Shown one piece after another: positions 9,324-18,144 of a DNA stretch of 64,000 nucleotides. The translations under genes and the position numbers were made by a program. The DNA lies in the NCBI RefSeq assembly GCF_000145275.1, contig NC_014393.1, positions 4,650,001 through 4,714,000 of the forward strand, in the 5' to 3' direction. The DNA is from Clostridium cellulovorans 743B. Its GTDB lineage: Bacteria > Bacillota > Clostridia > Clostridiales > Clostridiaceae. The notes below the pieces were generated by a model. It worked only from the letters and a program-made list of their open reading frames with translations. It ran no database searches and was not told the DNA's origin. Position 1 is the first letter of the stretch; each line of letters begins with the position of its first letter.

Positions 9324-9726
9324 TTTTCCCCTCTTCTTCATGTTCCTTCATAGCCGAGCCATTTTCTTGAAAGTACTTTCTCTCCTTTAACAACTCATCT
9401 AAAAGGTTTTTAAACTCCCACTTTACATTATGCTCTGTAATCATAGCAAATAAAGGAAGTCTTCCTTTAATCTTAGATCTAATTTGAAAAATTGCTTTAT
9501 TCATTTCATTAGAATCTAATGCATTTAACAAAACCACTCTTTCATTGTTAGGAAGATTTTGCTCATCATTGGATTTAGCACCAAAAAGGATATCCCCTAC
9601 CTTAAGGTTTCCCATATTAGCATCTATAACTGTGCACAACGGGAGTCTATTTTGGATTAGTGAAATTCTAATTTGATCCACTTCCTTACTATTAAACCCA
9701 TAGAGTAGTATTTGTTTTTTTACCAT
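9316..9726 (-). CDS. DUF3783 domain protein
   Basis: ATG 9726 is chosen (AGGAG 8 bases upstream) over an in-frame GTG at 9735, giving 136 residues. The N-terminus (KKQILLYGFNSKEVDQIR) and the later RLPLFAMITEHN..W stretch match DUF3783, a small alpha/beta domain of unknown function common in clostridia. The C-terminal 30 residues are charged. The gene overlaps the downstream XRE/S24-like regulator by 8 bp, so the two are made together and may work together. No catalytic motif is visible and no function is proposed. Confidence 0.75.
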   Translation of the reverse strand: MVKKQILLYGFNSKEVDQIRISLIQNRLPLCTVIDANMGNLKVGDILFGAKSNDEQNLPNNERVVLLNALDSNEMNKAIFQIRSKIKGRLPLFAMITEHNVKWEFKNLLDELLKERKYFQENGSAMKEHEEEGKNE

Positions 9727-9847
9727 CAGCGCCACTCCTTTCTATGAATAATAAGAACATCTTTATTACAACATTTTTCAATAAACCACTATAATAACCT
9801 GAGAATATAACTAGCTTAAATTCACTTGCTACACCTCTAAATCTAAG

Positions 9848-10366
9848 TTACATTTTTTCTGGTTCTGGATACTCTACTCCAAAAGTTTCAACAGTTACTT
9901 CTTCCATAACCTGTGGCTCTACTGGTTTATCATTACGTCCAGTTTCAGTATTTACTATTTTATGAGCAATCTCCATACCTTCAATAACTTTTCCGAAAGA
10001 AGCATACTCAGCATCTAAATGTGGTGAATTTGCAACCATAATGAAAAATTGGCTTCCAGCAGAATTTGGCATCATAGTTCTAGCCATAGAAAGAACACCT
10101 TCTGTATGTTTTAAATCGTTTTTGAATCCATTGTTTGTGAATTCACCTTTAATTGAGTATCCAGGACCGCCTACACCAGTTCCATTAGGATCTCCACCTT
10201 GAATCATAAAGCCAGGAATAACTCTATGGAAAATAACTCCGTTGTAAAATTCCTTCTTTATTAAGCTAATGAAATTATTAACTGTATTTGGAGCTACATC
10301 TGGGTACAACTCCGCTTTAATAATTCCACCATCTTTCATTTTTATAGTAACTACAGGGTTCTGCAT
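9848..10366 (-). CDS. ppiB: Peptidyl-prolyl cis-trans isomerase, cyclophilin type
   Basis: The start is ATG 10366 behind GGAGG; an upstream in-frame codon at 10390 lies before the ribosome binding site. The 172-residue cytoplasmic protein shows the cyclophilin core: NFISLIKKEFYNGVIFHRVIPGFMIQGGDP with the catalytic Arg in FHRV, then GSQFFIMVANSPHLD and FGKVIEGME. It catalyses proline isomerisation in protein folding. A C-terminal ~15-residue tail (VEYPEPEKM) is typical of clostridial members. It lies 58 bp from the racemase gene on the same strand, perhaps co-transcribed. Confidence 0.95.
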   Translation of the reverse strand: MQNPVVTIKMKDGGIIKAELYPDVAPNTVNNFISLIKKEFYNGVIFHRVIPGFMIQGGDPNGTGVGGPGYSIKGEFTNNGFKNDLKHTEGVLSMARTMMPNSAGSQFFIMVANSPHLDAEYASFGKVIEGMEIAHKIVNTETGRNDKPVEPQVMEEVTVETFGVEYPEPEKM

Positions 10367-10424
10367 AAAATTTCCTCCTTCAAAGATCAATACTAATTTT
10401 TATTATTCACCTAATTATACTATA

Positions 10425-11204
10425 TTATTCTACTTCTGCACTCAATAACATATTGCAAAGTTCTAATATATCATTACTATTTAATGAATTAAATATTTCT
10501 ATAGTTCCTTTACTATTACTGTCATTTAATTCATCTCTTCTCATCAGTATGTTTTTAAGCTGTTTAACAGTACCATAACTACCATCAATTATTTTAGCAT
10601 CTCCTACTATCTTTTTTATCGCTTTTTTAGCAAAAGGATAATGGGTGCACCCAAGAACTACTGCAGAAATTTTATCATTTAAATACGGCTTAAACTTACT
10701 TAGAAGATAATTATCAAGTTCCTCCCCTTCTAATACACCTCTTTCAATAAGTTCTACAAGTTCTGGGCATGGAAGAAAAATTATCTCCCTGTCTGATCCA
10801 TACATCTCTAAAAGATGGTTAAATTTTTCTTTTTTCAAAGTTACTGGTGTAGCCATCACAATTATTTTTCCATCTTCATTAAGTTCTACTGCTGGCTTCA
10901 CTGCAGGTTCTATTCCTATAATAGGAACTTCTTTATATATTTCCCTTAAATCATTTATAGCTACACTTGTGGCCGTATTGCAAGCTATTACAATAGCCTT
11001 ACATTGTTTCTTTATTAAAAACTCTACTGCACTAAAAGTAAGTTTCTTTATTTCCTCATCGGTTTTAATTCCATAAGGAGCATTTTTTGAATCTCCAAAG
11101 TGTATTAAATTTTCCTGTGGCAGTGCTTTTATAGCTTCCTTCATGACGCTAAGACCACCAACTCCAGAATCCATAAAGCCAATTGGTTTATATTTTTCTT
11201 GCAT
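10425..11204 (-). CDS. murI: Glutamate racemase
   Basis: A 259-residue enzyme that interconverts L- and D-glutamate for peptidoglycan. ATG 11204 (MQEKYKPIGF) with GGTGA upstream is preferred to a TTG at 11219. The two catalytic cysteines are visible in ACNTATS and LGCTHYPF, with the N-terminal DSGVGGLSV and the HFGDSKNAPYG loop of the family. Length is normal. It is transcribed divergently from the glutamine synthetase gene. Confidence 0.95.
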   Translation of the reverse strand: MQEKYKPIGFMDSGVGGLSVMKEAIKALPQENLIHFGDSKNAPYGIKTDEEIKKLTFSAVEFLIKKQCKAIVIACNTATSVAINDLREIYKEVPIIGIEPAVKPAVELNEDGKIIVMATPVTLKKEKFNHLLEMYGSDREIIFLPCPELVELIERGVLEGEELDNYLLSKFKPYLNDKISAVVLGCTHYPFAKKAIKKIVGDAKIIDGSYGTVKQLKNILMRRDELNDSNSKGTIEIFNSLNSNDILELCNMLLSAEVE

Positions 11205-11427
11205 ATAATCACCATCCAATGTAATAATATAACGTGGATATAGCTATATTATAACCCTATTCTATAATTTTGTCTTTTGACGAATTTTATCTTGATATTG
11301 TTTTTAAATGTTCGTGAATGCGAGTCTTTTTGTTTTTTATAATTAGCTATAATTTATGTGAGTTTAATATCTAAATCTAAAATTATAGACTATTTTTTAT
11401 TATTTATTCATTCAAGTGGACAAATCA

Positions 11428-11456
11428 TTGACAAATTACTATTTTAGTAATATATT
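11428..11456 (+). promoter_or_regulatory. Sigma-A promoter of glnA
   Basis: TTGACA at 11428-11433 is followed after exactly 17 bases by TATATT at 11451-11456, 62 bases before the glnA ATG. The ATG at 11518 has AGGAGG upstream. The rest of the 313-bp divergent murI-glnA space is AT-rich and holds a 9-bp inverted repeat (CTATAATTT 11347-11355 and 11390-11398) just upstream of the promoter, which could be an operator or a low-GC terminator. Confidence 0.75.
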
Positions 11457-11517
11457 ATTCTTATAATGAATTAATAAAAAATTTTTGTTTATTTTTAAAC
11501 ATTAGGAGGATTATTGT

Positions 11518-13410
11518 ATGGCAAAGGATTTACTATATGTTGTTCCTAAAGAAAAACACACAGAAGCTGGTATTAAAGAAGTTTTAACTGCTCACCCTGA
11601 AATTAAATTCGTATCTATCGTTGGTGTAGACCTAGCTGGTCATGATACAGATGAAAGAATTCCTGCTCACATCATATTAGATGACGTAGCATCATTCTTA
11701 AAAGGTGGTACTCAGACTGACGGTTCATCAGTTGTATTACCAGGTATAGCAACTTTAAACAATGCTAAAGTTGATATGGTTCCAGATCCAGACGTTAAAT
11801 GGGTAGTTGACTACAATTACGATAATATAGATGAAGAAACTGGAAAACCAGTTGGTACTTTAAGAGTTCCTTGTTTCTTACTTCATGAAAATACTCCTGT
11901 TGATTCTAGATCAATATTAAAAGCTTCTAATGAATATGTAAAATCTTCTTTACTTGAAATATTAAAAGCTAAACCAGAATTATTAAGTGCATATGGCTTA
12001 ACATTTGATGATGTAGCTGACATCACTTTTGCTTCTGCAACTGAATTAGAATTCTGGGTTAAAACTCCAGAAAATAAAGCTCAAACTGAAGAATTATCTA
12101 CATCTCAAGTACTTCAAGAACAATACTGGGCTAAGACTAGAGGCGTTGTAAGAACTGCTCTTGAACAAACTTTATCACTAATGGACAAATATGAACTTGG
12201 CGCTGAAATGGGTCATAAAGAAGTTGGTGGAGTTAGAGGAAAATTTGGTGCTGACGGTAAACCATCACACATCATGGAACAAATTGAAGTTGACTGGAAA
12301 TATGCTGATGCCGTACAAGCTGCCGATAATGAAAACTTAGTTAAAATAATCGTTAGAGATGTATTCCAAAGCCACGGCTTAGATGTTACATTCCTTGCTA
12401 AACCAATCCACGGTGTAGCTGGAAGTGGTGAACATACACACATGAGTATATCTTTAAAAACAAAAGCTGGAAAAGTTATTAACCTATTTGCTCCAACTGA
12501 AAAGCACTTCTTAAGCTTATTCGGTTACGGTTCATTAATGGGTATATTAAAGAACTACGAAGTTATTAACCCAATAGTTTCTGGAACTAACGATGCTTTA
12601 AGAAGATTAAAGCCAGGTTTCGAAGCTCCAGTTTGTATCGTTACTTCAATTGGTCACTCTGTTGATATCCCTTCAAGAAACAGATCAATACTAGTTGGTG
12701 TTGTACGTGACTTATTAAACCCAAGAGCTACTAGATTCGAACTACGTGCTCCAAATCCACACTCAAACACTTATTTAGTTTTAGCTTCAATGTTCATGGC
12801 TTCTATTGATGGTATTAAATATGCTGTAACTAAAACAGCTGATGAAATACTTGCAGAATTATCAAAACAAGCAGGAGAAGAAACTGCTTACCTTGAAAAA
12901 GATAGAGCTTACAGATCTGAAGAAGACGTATTTGAAGACTTCACAGAAGAAGAAAGATCTGCTTTATTTGGTAAAGCACCTGCTACAGTTTACGAAAACT
13001 TATCAGCATTTGATGCATACCCAGAAAAACTTGATGTTTTAAAAGCTGGTGATGTATTTACTGCAAAATTATTAAACAGCTACAAACAAGCTATGACTAA
13101 AAAATGGTTAACTGAAATTGTTAACAGAATAATCCCTTCTTACAGAGATGAAGTAAGAAGCTTTACAAAACTTCACAATCCTGAAAAAGCTGAGGATTTA
13201 GATGTTTCAAGATGGCAAGAAATTTCTTCATTAAAGAAATATATCTTCAAAGATTCTCTTTCAACTAAGAGTTTATTTACAAGAATCAAAGATGCTGCTG
13301 AAACAGATGATTTAGCAGAAGTTTCAAAACTACAAGTTGAACTTGATGCAGTTATCATCAAAACTAGAGATTTATATTCAACATACGTTAAAAACTTATT
13401 AGATATATAA
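11518..13410 (+). CDS. glnA: Glutamine synthetase, long (630-residue) form
   Basis: It makes glutamine from glutamate, ammonia and ATP. Family motifs are in order: DGSSVVLPG near residue 75, PDPD, TELEFWV with metal-binding Glu, GHKEVGG and EQIEVDW, GSGEHTHMS (ATP/glutamate loop), GTNDALRRLKPG, and RSILVG followed by ATRFELRAPNP. The catalytic core ends near residue 440. A further ~190 residues of mostly helical, charged sequence follow, so the protein is much longer than GSI (about 445) yet shorter than GSIII (about 700). It is monocistronic, with its own promoter and a strong terminator. The codon use is optimised (many GCT, GTT, CCA), suggesting high expression. Function is secure from the core; the role of the extension is unknown. 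Confidence 0.9.
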   Translation: MAKDLLYVVPKEKHTEAGIKEVLTAHPEIKFVSIVGVDLAGHDTDERIPAHIILDDVASFLKGGTQTDGSSVVLPGIATLNNAKVDMVPDPDVKWVVDYNYDNIDEETGKPVGTLRVPCFLLHENTPVDSRSILKASNEYVKSSLLEILKAKPELLSAYGLTFDDVADITFASATELEFWVKTPENKAQTEELSTSQVLQEQYWAKTRGVVRTALEQTLSLMDKYELGAEMGHKEVGGVRGKFGADGKPSHIMEQIEVDWKYADAVQAADNENLVKIIVRDVFQSHGLDVTFLAKPIHGVAGSGEHTHMSISLKTKAGKVINLFAPTEKHFLSLFGYGSLMGILKNYEVINPIVSGTNDALRRLKPGFEAPVCIVTSIGHSVDIPSRNRSILVGVVRDLLNPRATRFELRAPNPHSNTYLVLASMFMASIDGIKYAVTKTADEILAELSKQAGEETAYLEKDRAYRSEEDVFEDFTEEERSALFGKAPATVYENLSAFDAYPEKLDVLKAGDVFTAKLLNSYKQAMTKKWLTEIVNRIIPSYRDEVRSFTKLHNPEKAEDLDVSRWQEISSLKKYIFKDSLSTKSLFTRIKDAAETDDLAEVSKLQVELDAVIIKTRDLYSTYVKNLLDI

Positions 13411-13461
13411 TATAAATGTAAATATAAGCTGATTTATTAATCAATATATTTTAAAATAACG

Positions 13462-13501
13462 AAAAAACTAGAAAAAGTGCTAAATCTTTTTCTAGTTTTT
13501 T
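13462..13501 (+). terminator. glnA terminator
   Basis: A 16-bp perfect stem (AAAAAACTAGAAAAAG, 13462-13477; complement 13486-13501) with an 8-base loop and a T-run lies 51 bases after the glnA stop. Confidence 0.9.
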
Positions 13502-13605
13502 ATTTGTTTTTCCTATAAATCTTAACTATTTTTAGTTATAATATAGGTATATAACTTACATAAAATACACATATTACAACTATCGTTAGCGGAGAGGAGA
13601 ACAAA

Positions 13606-15156
13606 ATGTTTAATCCGTTAAATAAAGACTTTTTAACATTTAAAGACATTGAAGGCTTACTCACATATAAAACTATCGATATATTAATAGTTGATAATAA
13701 TCCTGATTTCTATATTAATTTTTCTGAATTATTAAATTCTAAGAAAATAAATGAAAGACCTGTTAAAATTTCTATTGCTGAGAACTTATGTGAGACTAAA
13801 AAAATATTATCGACTAATAAAAATATATCTATAATATTTCTAGACAGTGATGAAGAGTATTTAGCTTGTGAATTGATTACCTTCATTAAATCAAAGGAGG
13901 AAATCAAACACATAAGGATTATATTAACTTATAGCGATATTTCATTAGCTATGAATTCAAAACTAGTATCCAAATATACTATAGCTGATGTTAAACTCAA
14001 AAGTGAACTTGAAAATCCTCAAATCCTTCTTTCAATTTTTTCTCACGCCCAAACCTATGAACAATTAGTTTCAATAGAATATACAAAGGAAGGATTTCAT
14101 AGAGTTATTGAAAGTTCAAAGAAGTTTTTAAGGTATAATTCAATAAAAAAATGTGCATCTATTACATTGTCTCAATTACATTCAATATTAAACTTAAATA
14201 AAAATAAAGATATACAAAAATCATCTGCTTTCTTTATAAGTAATTTAAGTGGCGAGTATAGAATAATTTATGGCAAAGGTTTCTTTAAAGATTATAATGA
14301 TAAAAACCCAATTGATGTACTTTCCCCTTCCCTTTATAATGCAGTACAGTTTTCCCTTTCAGAGCATAGCTGTCTATACACAAACAATTGTCTGCTACTT
14401 TATTTTAAAAGTGATTCAAATATAGATAATTTAATTTTTATAGATAATGTACCTGGACTTTCAGAATTTGATATTAATCTAGGTAGAATGTTTTGTAATA
14501 ATGTTTCTATGTCACTTGATAATATATATTTAAATGACGAAATAGAAAATACTCAAAAGGAAATTATATATACCCTTGGAGAAATTACTGAAACTCGTTC
14601 TAAAGAAACAGGGAATCATGTAAAAAGAGTAGCAGAATATTCTAAGCTCTTAGCATTAAAATATGGCTTATCTTCAAAGGAAGCTGAAATTATCCAGTTG
14701 TCATCACCTATGCACGATGTTGGAAAACTAGCCATCCCCGATATTATCTTAAATAAACCAGGAAAACTTACTAATGAAGAATTTAATATTATGAAAAGCC
14801 ACTCAAAAATTGGTTATGAGATGCTTAAAAATTCTCACAAGCCTCTTATGAAAACTGCTTCTATAATAGCCTTAGAACACCATGAACGTTATGATGGTAC
14901 TGGTTACCCTTATGGTCTTAAAGGCGATTCTATAAGCATTGAAGGTCGTATAACTGCTGTTGCTGACGTATTTGATGCTCTAGGCAGTAGTAGGTCTTAT
15001 AAAGAAGCATGGGATATGGAATCAATCTACGCATTACTCAAGGATCAAAAAGGGCATCACTTTGACCCTGATTTAATAAATATCTTTTTTGATAATCTTA
15101 AAGAATTTTTAGATATCAAAGAAAATTACGATGACCGCTTTGCAATTGCAAAATAA
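13606..15156 (+). CDS. Response regulator with DUF3369-like and HD-GYP domains (c-di-GMP phosphodiesterase)
   Basis: The 516-residue protein starts at ATG 13606 behind GGAGAGGAG. Residues about 24-140 form a receiver domain (DILIVDNNPDF; likely phospho-acceptor Asp in IIFLDSDEE). Residues about 150-310 look like DUF3369, the middle domain typical of this architecture. Residues about 325-500 form an HD-GYP domain with HDVGK, HHERYDGTGYPYGLKG and DVFDAL, so the GYP motif is complete and c-di-GMP hydrolysis is expected. No adjacent histidine kinase is present. The YajQ gene, a family with a reported c-di-GMP-binding member, begins 43 bp downstream on the same strand. Confidence 0.9.
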   Translation: MFNPLNKDFLTFKDIEGLLTYKTIDILIVDNNPDFYINFSELLNSKKINERPVKISIAENLCETKKILSTNKNISIIFLDSDEEYLACELITFIKSKEEIKHIRIILTYSDISLAMNSKLVSKYTIADVKLKSELENPQILLSIFSHAQTYEQLVSIEYTKEGFHRVIESSKKFLRYNSIKKCASITLSQLHSILNLNKNKDIQKSSAFFISNLSGEYRIIYGKGFFKDYNDKNPIDVLSPSLYNAVQFSLSEHSCLYTNNCLLLYFKSDSNIDNLIFIDNVPGLSEFDINLGRMFCNNVSMSLDNIYLNDEIENTQKEIIYTLGEITETRSKETGNHVKRVAEYSKLLALKYGLSSKEAEIIQLSSPMHDVGKLAIPDIILNKPGKLTNEEFNIMKSHSKIGYEMLKNSHKPLMKTASIIALEHHERYDGTGYPYGLKGDSISIEGRITAVADVFDALGSSRSYKEAWDMESIYALLKDQKGHHFDPDLINIFFDNLKEFLDIKENYDDRFAIAK

Positions 15157-15199
15157 TAAGGTTACAATAAGATGATGAAAGGTTTTAGGAGGTTTTAAA

Positions 15200-15691
15200 A
15201 TGGCAAGTTCATATTCTTTTGACGTTGTATCTGACGTTGATATGCAAGAAGTAGATAATGCAGTGAATCAAGCAAAAAAGGAAATTTCTCAAAGATATGA
15301 TTTTAAAGGAAGTCCTGTCGAAATCATCTTAAATGATGAAGATATAAAATTAACTGCAGAAAATGAATTTAAATTAGACGCTGTTCGTGATGTATTAAGA
15401 GGAAAATTCGCTAAGAGAGGGCTTTCAGTAAGAGCTCTTGACTTTGGCAAAGTTGAAAATGCATCTTTAGGATCAGCAAGACAAGTTGCTAAAATAGTTA
15501 AAGGTCTTTCTAAAGAAAAGGCTAAGGACATAGTTAAAGAGATTAAAGACAGCAAAATCAAAGTTCAAACTCAAATAATGGATAATCAATTAAGAGTTAC
15601 AGGTAAAGATAAAGACGATCTTCAAGCTGTTATCCAATTATTAAAAGGCAAAGATTTTGGAATTGATCTTCAATTCACCAACTATAGATAA
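15200..15691 (+). CDS. yajQ: YajQ family nucleotide-binding protein
   Basis: A 163-residue cytoplasmic protein of the UPF0234/YajQ family (SSYSFDVVSDVDMQEVDNAV; YDFKGSPVEI; the two alpha/beta repeats). AGGAGG lies 7 bases before the ATG. A Xanthomonas relative binds c-di-GMP; others bind RNA or nucleotides. Its position right behind an HD-GYP phosphodiesterase, with a common terminator after it, makes a c-di-GMP role plausible here but unproven. Confidence 0.92.
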   Translation: MASSYSFDVVSDVDMQEVDNAVNQAKKEISQRYDFKGSPVEIILNDEDIKLTAENEFKLDAVRDVLRGKFAKRGLSVRALDFGKVENASLGSARQVAKIVKGLSKEKAKDIVKEIKDSKIKVQTQIMDNQLRVTGKDKDDLQAVIQLLKGKDFGIDLQFTNYR

Positions 15692-15773
15692 AAAATCATT
15701 GTAAGCATTTCTCTGTCTCTCATATCAGAGATTCACCTAACATTACTAAATAAGTTCTTTAATTCTTATAATC

Positions 15774-15816
15774 AAAAGCCTGTTAAATGCTGAGTATCAA
15801 CATTTAACAGGCTTTT
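15774..15816 (+). terminator. Terminator after yajQ
   Basis: A perfect 16-bp stem (AAAAGCCTGTTAAATG, 15774-15789; complement 15801-15816) with an 11-base loop and TTTT at the 3' end. Its A-run on the other side makes it usable for the minus-strand gene that ends at 15919. Confidence 0.9.
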
Positions 15817-15918
15817 AGTATTTTATTAATTCCTATTTATAATTTTAGTAGCCCTTAAAATCAAACCTACTATCCTTCTTTTTAAGTTTATCCTTTTAAT
15901 TAAGATTCTTGTCCATGT

Positions 15919-16926
15919 TTATTGATCTAGGCAATTAGATTTTCTTTTATACAATACACCTAATATAATACTAATACCAACTATCCCAACGCCAGCAGCC
16001 AATAAATAACTACCATAATTAGAATTTTTGCCACTTGATTCAGAAATACTATCATTAGAAATAATATTTGTAGTTAATAAATTTACTGCTTCCAAATTTT
16101 CATAATTTATAGGATATTGTAAACCATAAAGCTTTTCACTAGGCGGCTTCAAGCTTTCTTTTTCAATATTTTTTTGCATTTCTAATGCTGCTACTTTTCT
16201 AGCTTTGAAAAAATCACTTGCTAAATATGGAGTAAACTTACTACATACTTTAATATCTTCTCCATATGTAACTCCATCACTTAATGGGATTATTATTTGT
16301 TTTCCATCTTGCTCCAAATATATTGCTCCATCTATCCCATGAATCCCAGTGACAACTTTTAAATTTTTAGGATTCTTCACATTAGTAGTTTCTAATAGAT
16401 TTTTTATGTTCTCTTTATCTGATAAAAATTTGATAGTTTCTTCTGATAATAAAATAGTCGCAGAACTAATACTTTCCCATCCGTTTATTGATTTTTCAGT
16501 AGCTTGTGTGTTTTTTACAAATAAAATAGAGTCTACATATTGCTTTTTACTATCTCTATATACTGCTATAATAGCATTTTCAGGATCAAGAAACTCATTT
16601 AAATCTAATCTTTTCTCATAACCATCATAAAAATCTGATGACTTAATATTAGTAAATGCATGTATCTTTATATTTTCATATGCTCTTACATCATTAGCAT
16701 CTATATTTGGTAACGTATTATCCCTTTGTTTTCTTCTATTATATCCATCAATCACCATCTTTTTATCTGCTGTTACATTTGCAATAGAATCGTTAAATTT
16801 ATCATTTTCCTCCACTTGAAGCAATACCTCATCAGAAGATTTGGTTATTGCATCATTAGTCTCAGCTAATACTGGTGTTGCTAATATAGATATTATCAAC
16901 ATTAATGAAATAACTAATTTTTTCAT
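15919..16926 (-). CDS. Exported membrane-anchored protein of unknown function
   Basis: Not recognised. ATG 16926 is chosen (AAGGAG 7 bases upstream), giving 335 residues. A signal peptide (MKKLVISLMLIISILATPVLA) is followed by about 270 residues of mixed alpha/beta text without cysteine pairs or known catalytic motifs. A transmembrane helix (YLLAAGVGIVGISIILGVLY) and a positive tail (KRKS) near the C-terminus anchor the protein with its bulk outside. There is no LPXTG sorting signal. It starts 18 bp after the stop of the secreted papain-like protease gene, so the two are almost certainly one operon. It could be a surface partner, substrate or inhibitor of that protease; this is inference from position only. 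Confidence 0.75.
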   Translation of the reverse strand: MKKLVISLMLIISILATPVLAETNDAITKSSDEVLLQVEENDKFNDSIANVTADKKMVIDGYNRRKQRDNTLPNIDANDVRAYENIKIHAFTNIKSSDFYDGYEKRLDLNEFLDPENAIIAVYRDSKKQYVDSILFVKNTQATEKSINGWESISSATILLSEETIKFLSDKENIKNLLETTNVKNPKNLKVVTGIHGIDGAIYLEQDGKQIIIPLSDGVTYGEDIKVCSKFTPYLASDFFKARKVAALEMQKNIEKESLKPPSEKLYGLQYPINYENLEAVNLLTTNIISNDSISESSGKNSNYGSYLLAAGVGIVGISIILGVLYKRKSNCLDQ

Positions 16927-16944
16927 ATATACGCTCCTTATCAA

Positions 16945-17538
16945 TTAATTTATACTACATTCCCATTTAAAATTCCACAAATATGCAAACGAAGAATTCC
17001 TATAATCTCCGCTTATTAAAGAATCATATCTACACCATTGTTCAAAACCACGTGCAGGCCAATTAGTGCTAGTGCCTTGAGGATCTTGTAACCATACATT
17101 ATTATTTGCTGTATCATAACCAGTTATAACCATCATATGACCTGGGGCACAACCAGCATTTATAGACCATCCATTATTTATTGAACCAACAACACTGCCA
17201 GAACCATCAAATGGTAACGCACTATAAGTAAGATCAAATTGAAGCGAGTAACCTGTTGCCCACGCTGTGGCTTCTCTAACTTGTGCTGCACTAGCCGTAT
17301 TATTATCAACTTTTCCATATACATGTGTGCAAATATCACTTTGACTTCTAAAGTACCCCTTTGTTTCAGCTAACATTTGGGTACAGGCATCCCAACACCA
17401 ATTAGAATTTTCTTGTCCTCTAAGAGGACAATTCGTAAATGATTGAGTAGCATAAGTAGCTACTGGGGTTAAGTTTACTGCTAAAACAGTAAGTAATGAA
17501 CTAACTATAATCCTAGTTTTTCTTGTGTTTTTAAACAC
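16945..17538 (-). CDS. Secreted papain-like cysteine protease (AvrRpt2/C70-like)
   Basis: A 197-residue protein with GTG start at 17538 (AGGAGA 5 bases upstream). A signal peptide ends near ATYATQS. The mature part has the papain-like pattern of the AvrRpt2/C70 group: QENSNWCWDAC with the nucleophile Cys, GHMMVITGYD with the catalytic His, and LQDPQG supplying the Asp/Asn. Cys residues elsewhere (NCPLRG, DICTHV, GCAPGH, EQWCRY, WECS) may form disulfides outside the cell. Known members cleave peptides or act as effectors; the target here is unknown. First gene of a two-gene operon with the membrane-anchored protein downstream. Confidence 0.82.
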   Translation of the reverse strand: MFKNTRKTRIIVSSLLTVLAVNLTPVATYATQSFTNCPLRGQENSNWCWDACTQMLAETKGYFRSQSDICTHVYGKVDNNTASAAQVREATAWATGYSLQFDLTYSALPFDGSGSVVGSINNGWSINAGCAPGHMMVITGYDTANNNVWLQDPQGTSTNWPARGFEQWCRYDSLISGDYRNSSFAYLWNFKWECSIN

Positions 17539-18083
17539 AATTGTCTCCTTTTTACTGCTAATTAATTCATTGTAATACCTTTTATGTAATTACAGCTTTA
17601 CTTTAATATAAATATATATTTTTATCAATATTTTGTTAACATTTTTGTATTATTTATTCGTTTTTTTTATATTTTGTAATATAATGTAATTTTTTTTTAA
17701 TAACTTTACCATTCCGATTATTTTCAAAGAAGATTATGTTTTAATTACTACTTGAAAACATTCTATATTTTTTTCCAAACATAATATATAAAATTCAAGT
17801 TACTTACTAAAGTAACTTGATTTGAAAATTTAGAACATATCTAAAAAACTTCTTAAATAATTAGAATTATAGTCATGATCACCTGTATCATAGTTGAAAT
17901 AGAAGGATTCAAAACTCTCATCTACGTATTATTATTCCTCCTCTCTTGCATGTTTTTACTTTACTAATTATGTTTTTCTTCTCACTAATTAGACGATTAA
18001 AAACTAAGTTTGGGTTCATAAAATGTAATAAAATCTTAAAAATTATACTTTTCAATTAATCAACATACTTAAAAACATAAAAA
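17539..18083. other. Intergenic region, AT-rich, with one hairpin and a short coding-like fragment
   Basis: About 550 bp without a clear gene. An 11-bp perfect inverted repeat (TCAAGTTACTT, 17795-17805; complement 17810-17820) could be a terminator or operator. On the minus strand an open stretch of 32 codons (17830-17928), rich in Tyr, Asp and Asn, lies behind GGAGGAATAATAATAC but has no usual start codon; it may be a gene remnant. The promoter of the protease operon should lie near 17560-17650. Confidence 0.4.
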
Positions 18084-18125
18084 TACCCCATAGGTAAGAC
18101 TTTCTATCGTCCACTCTATAGGGTA
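18084..18125 (-). terminator. asnS terminator
   Basis: A 10-bp stem with one non-canonical pair (TACCCTATAG with CTATGGGGTA in the minus-strand RNA) followed by TTTTTATG, starting 20 bases after the asnS stop. Confidence 0.85.
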
Positions 18126-18144
18126 CATCTTATTTAAAATTATC

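Noticed and set aside
12213..12443. Minus-strand open frame inside glnA
   Set aside because: Antisense shadow of a highly expressed gene with strong codon bias; no ribosome binding site.
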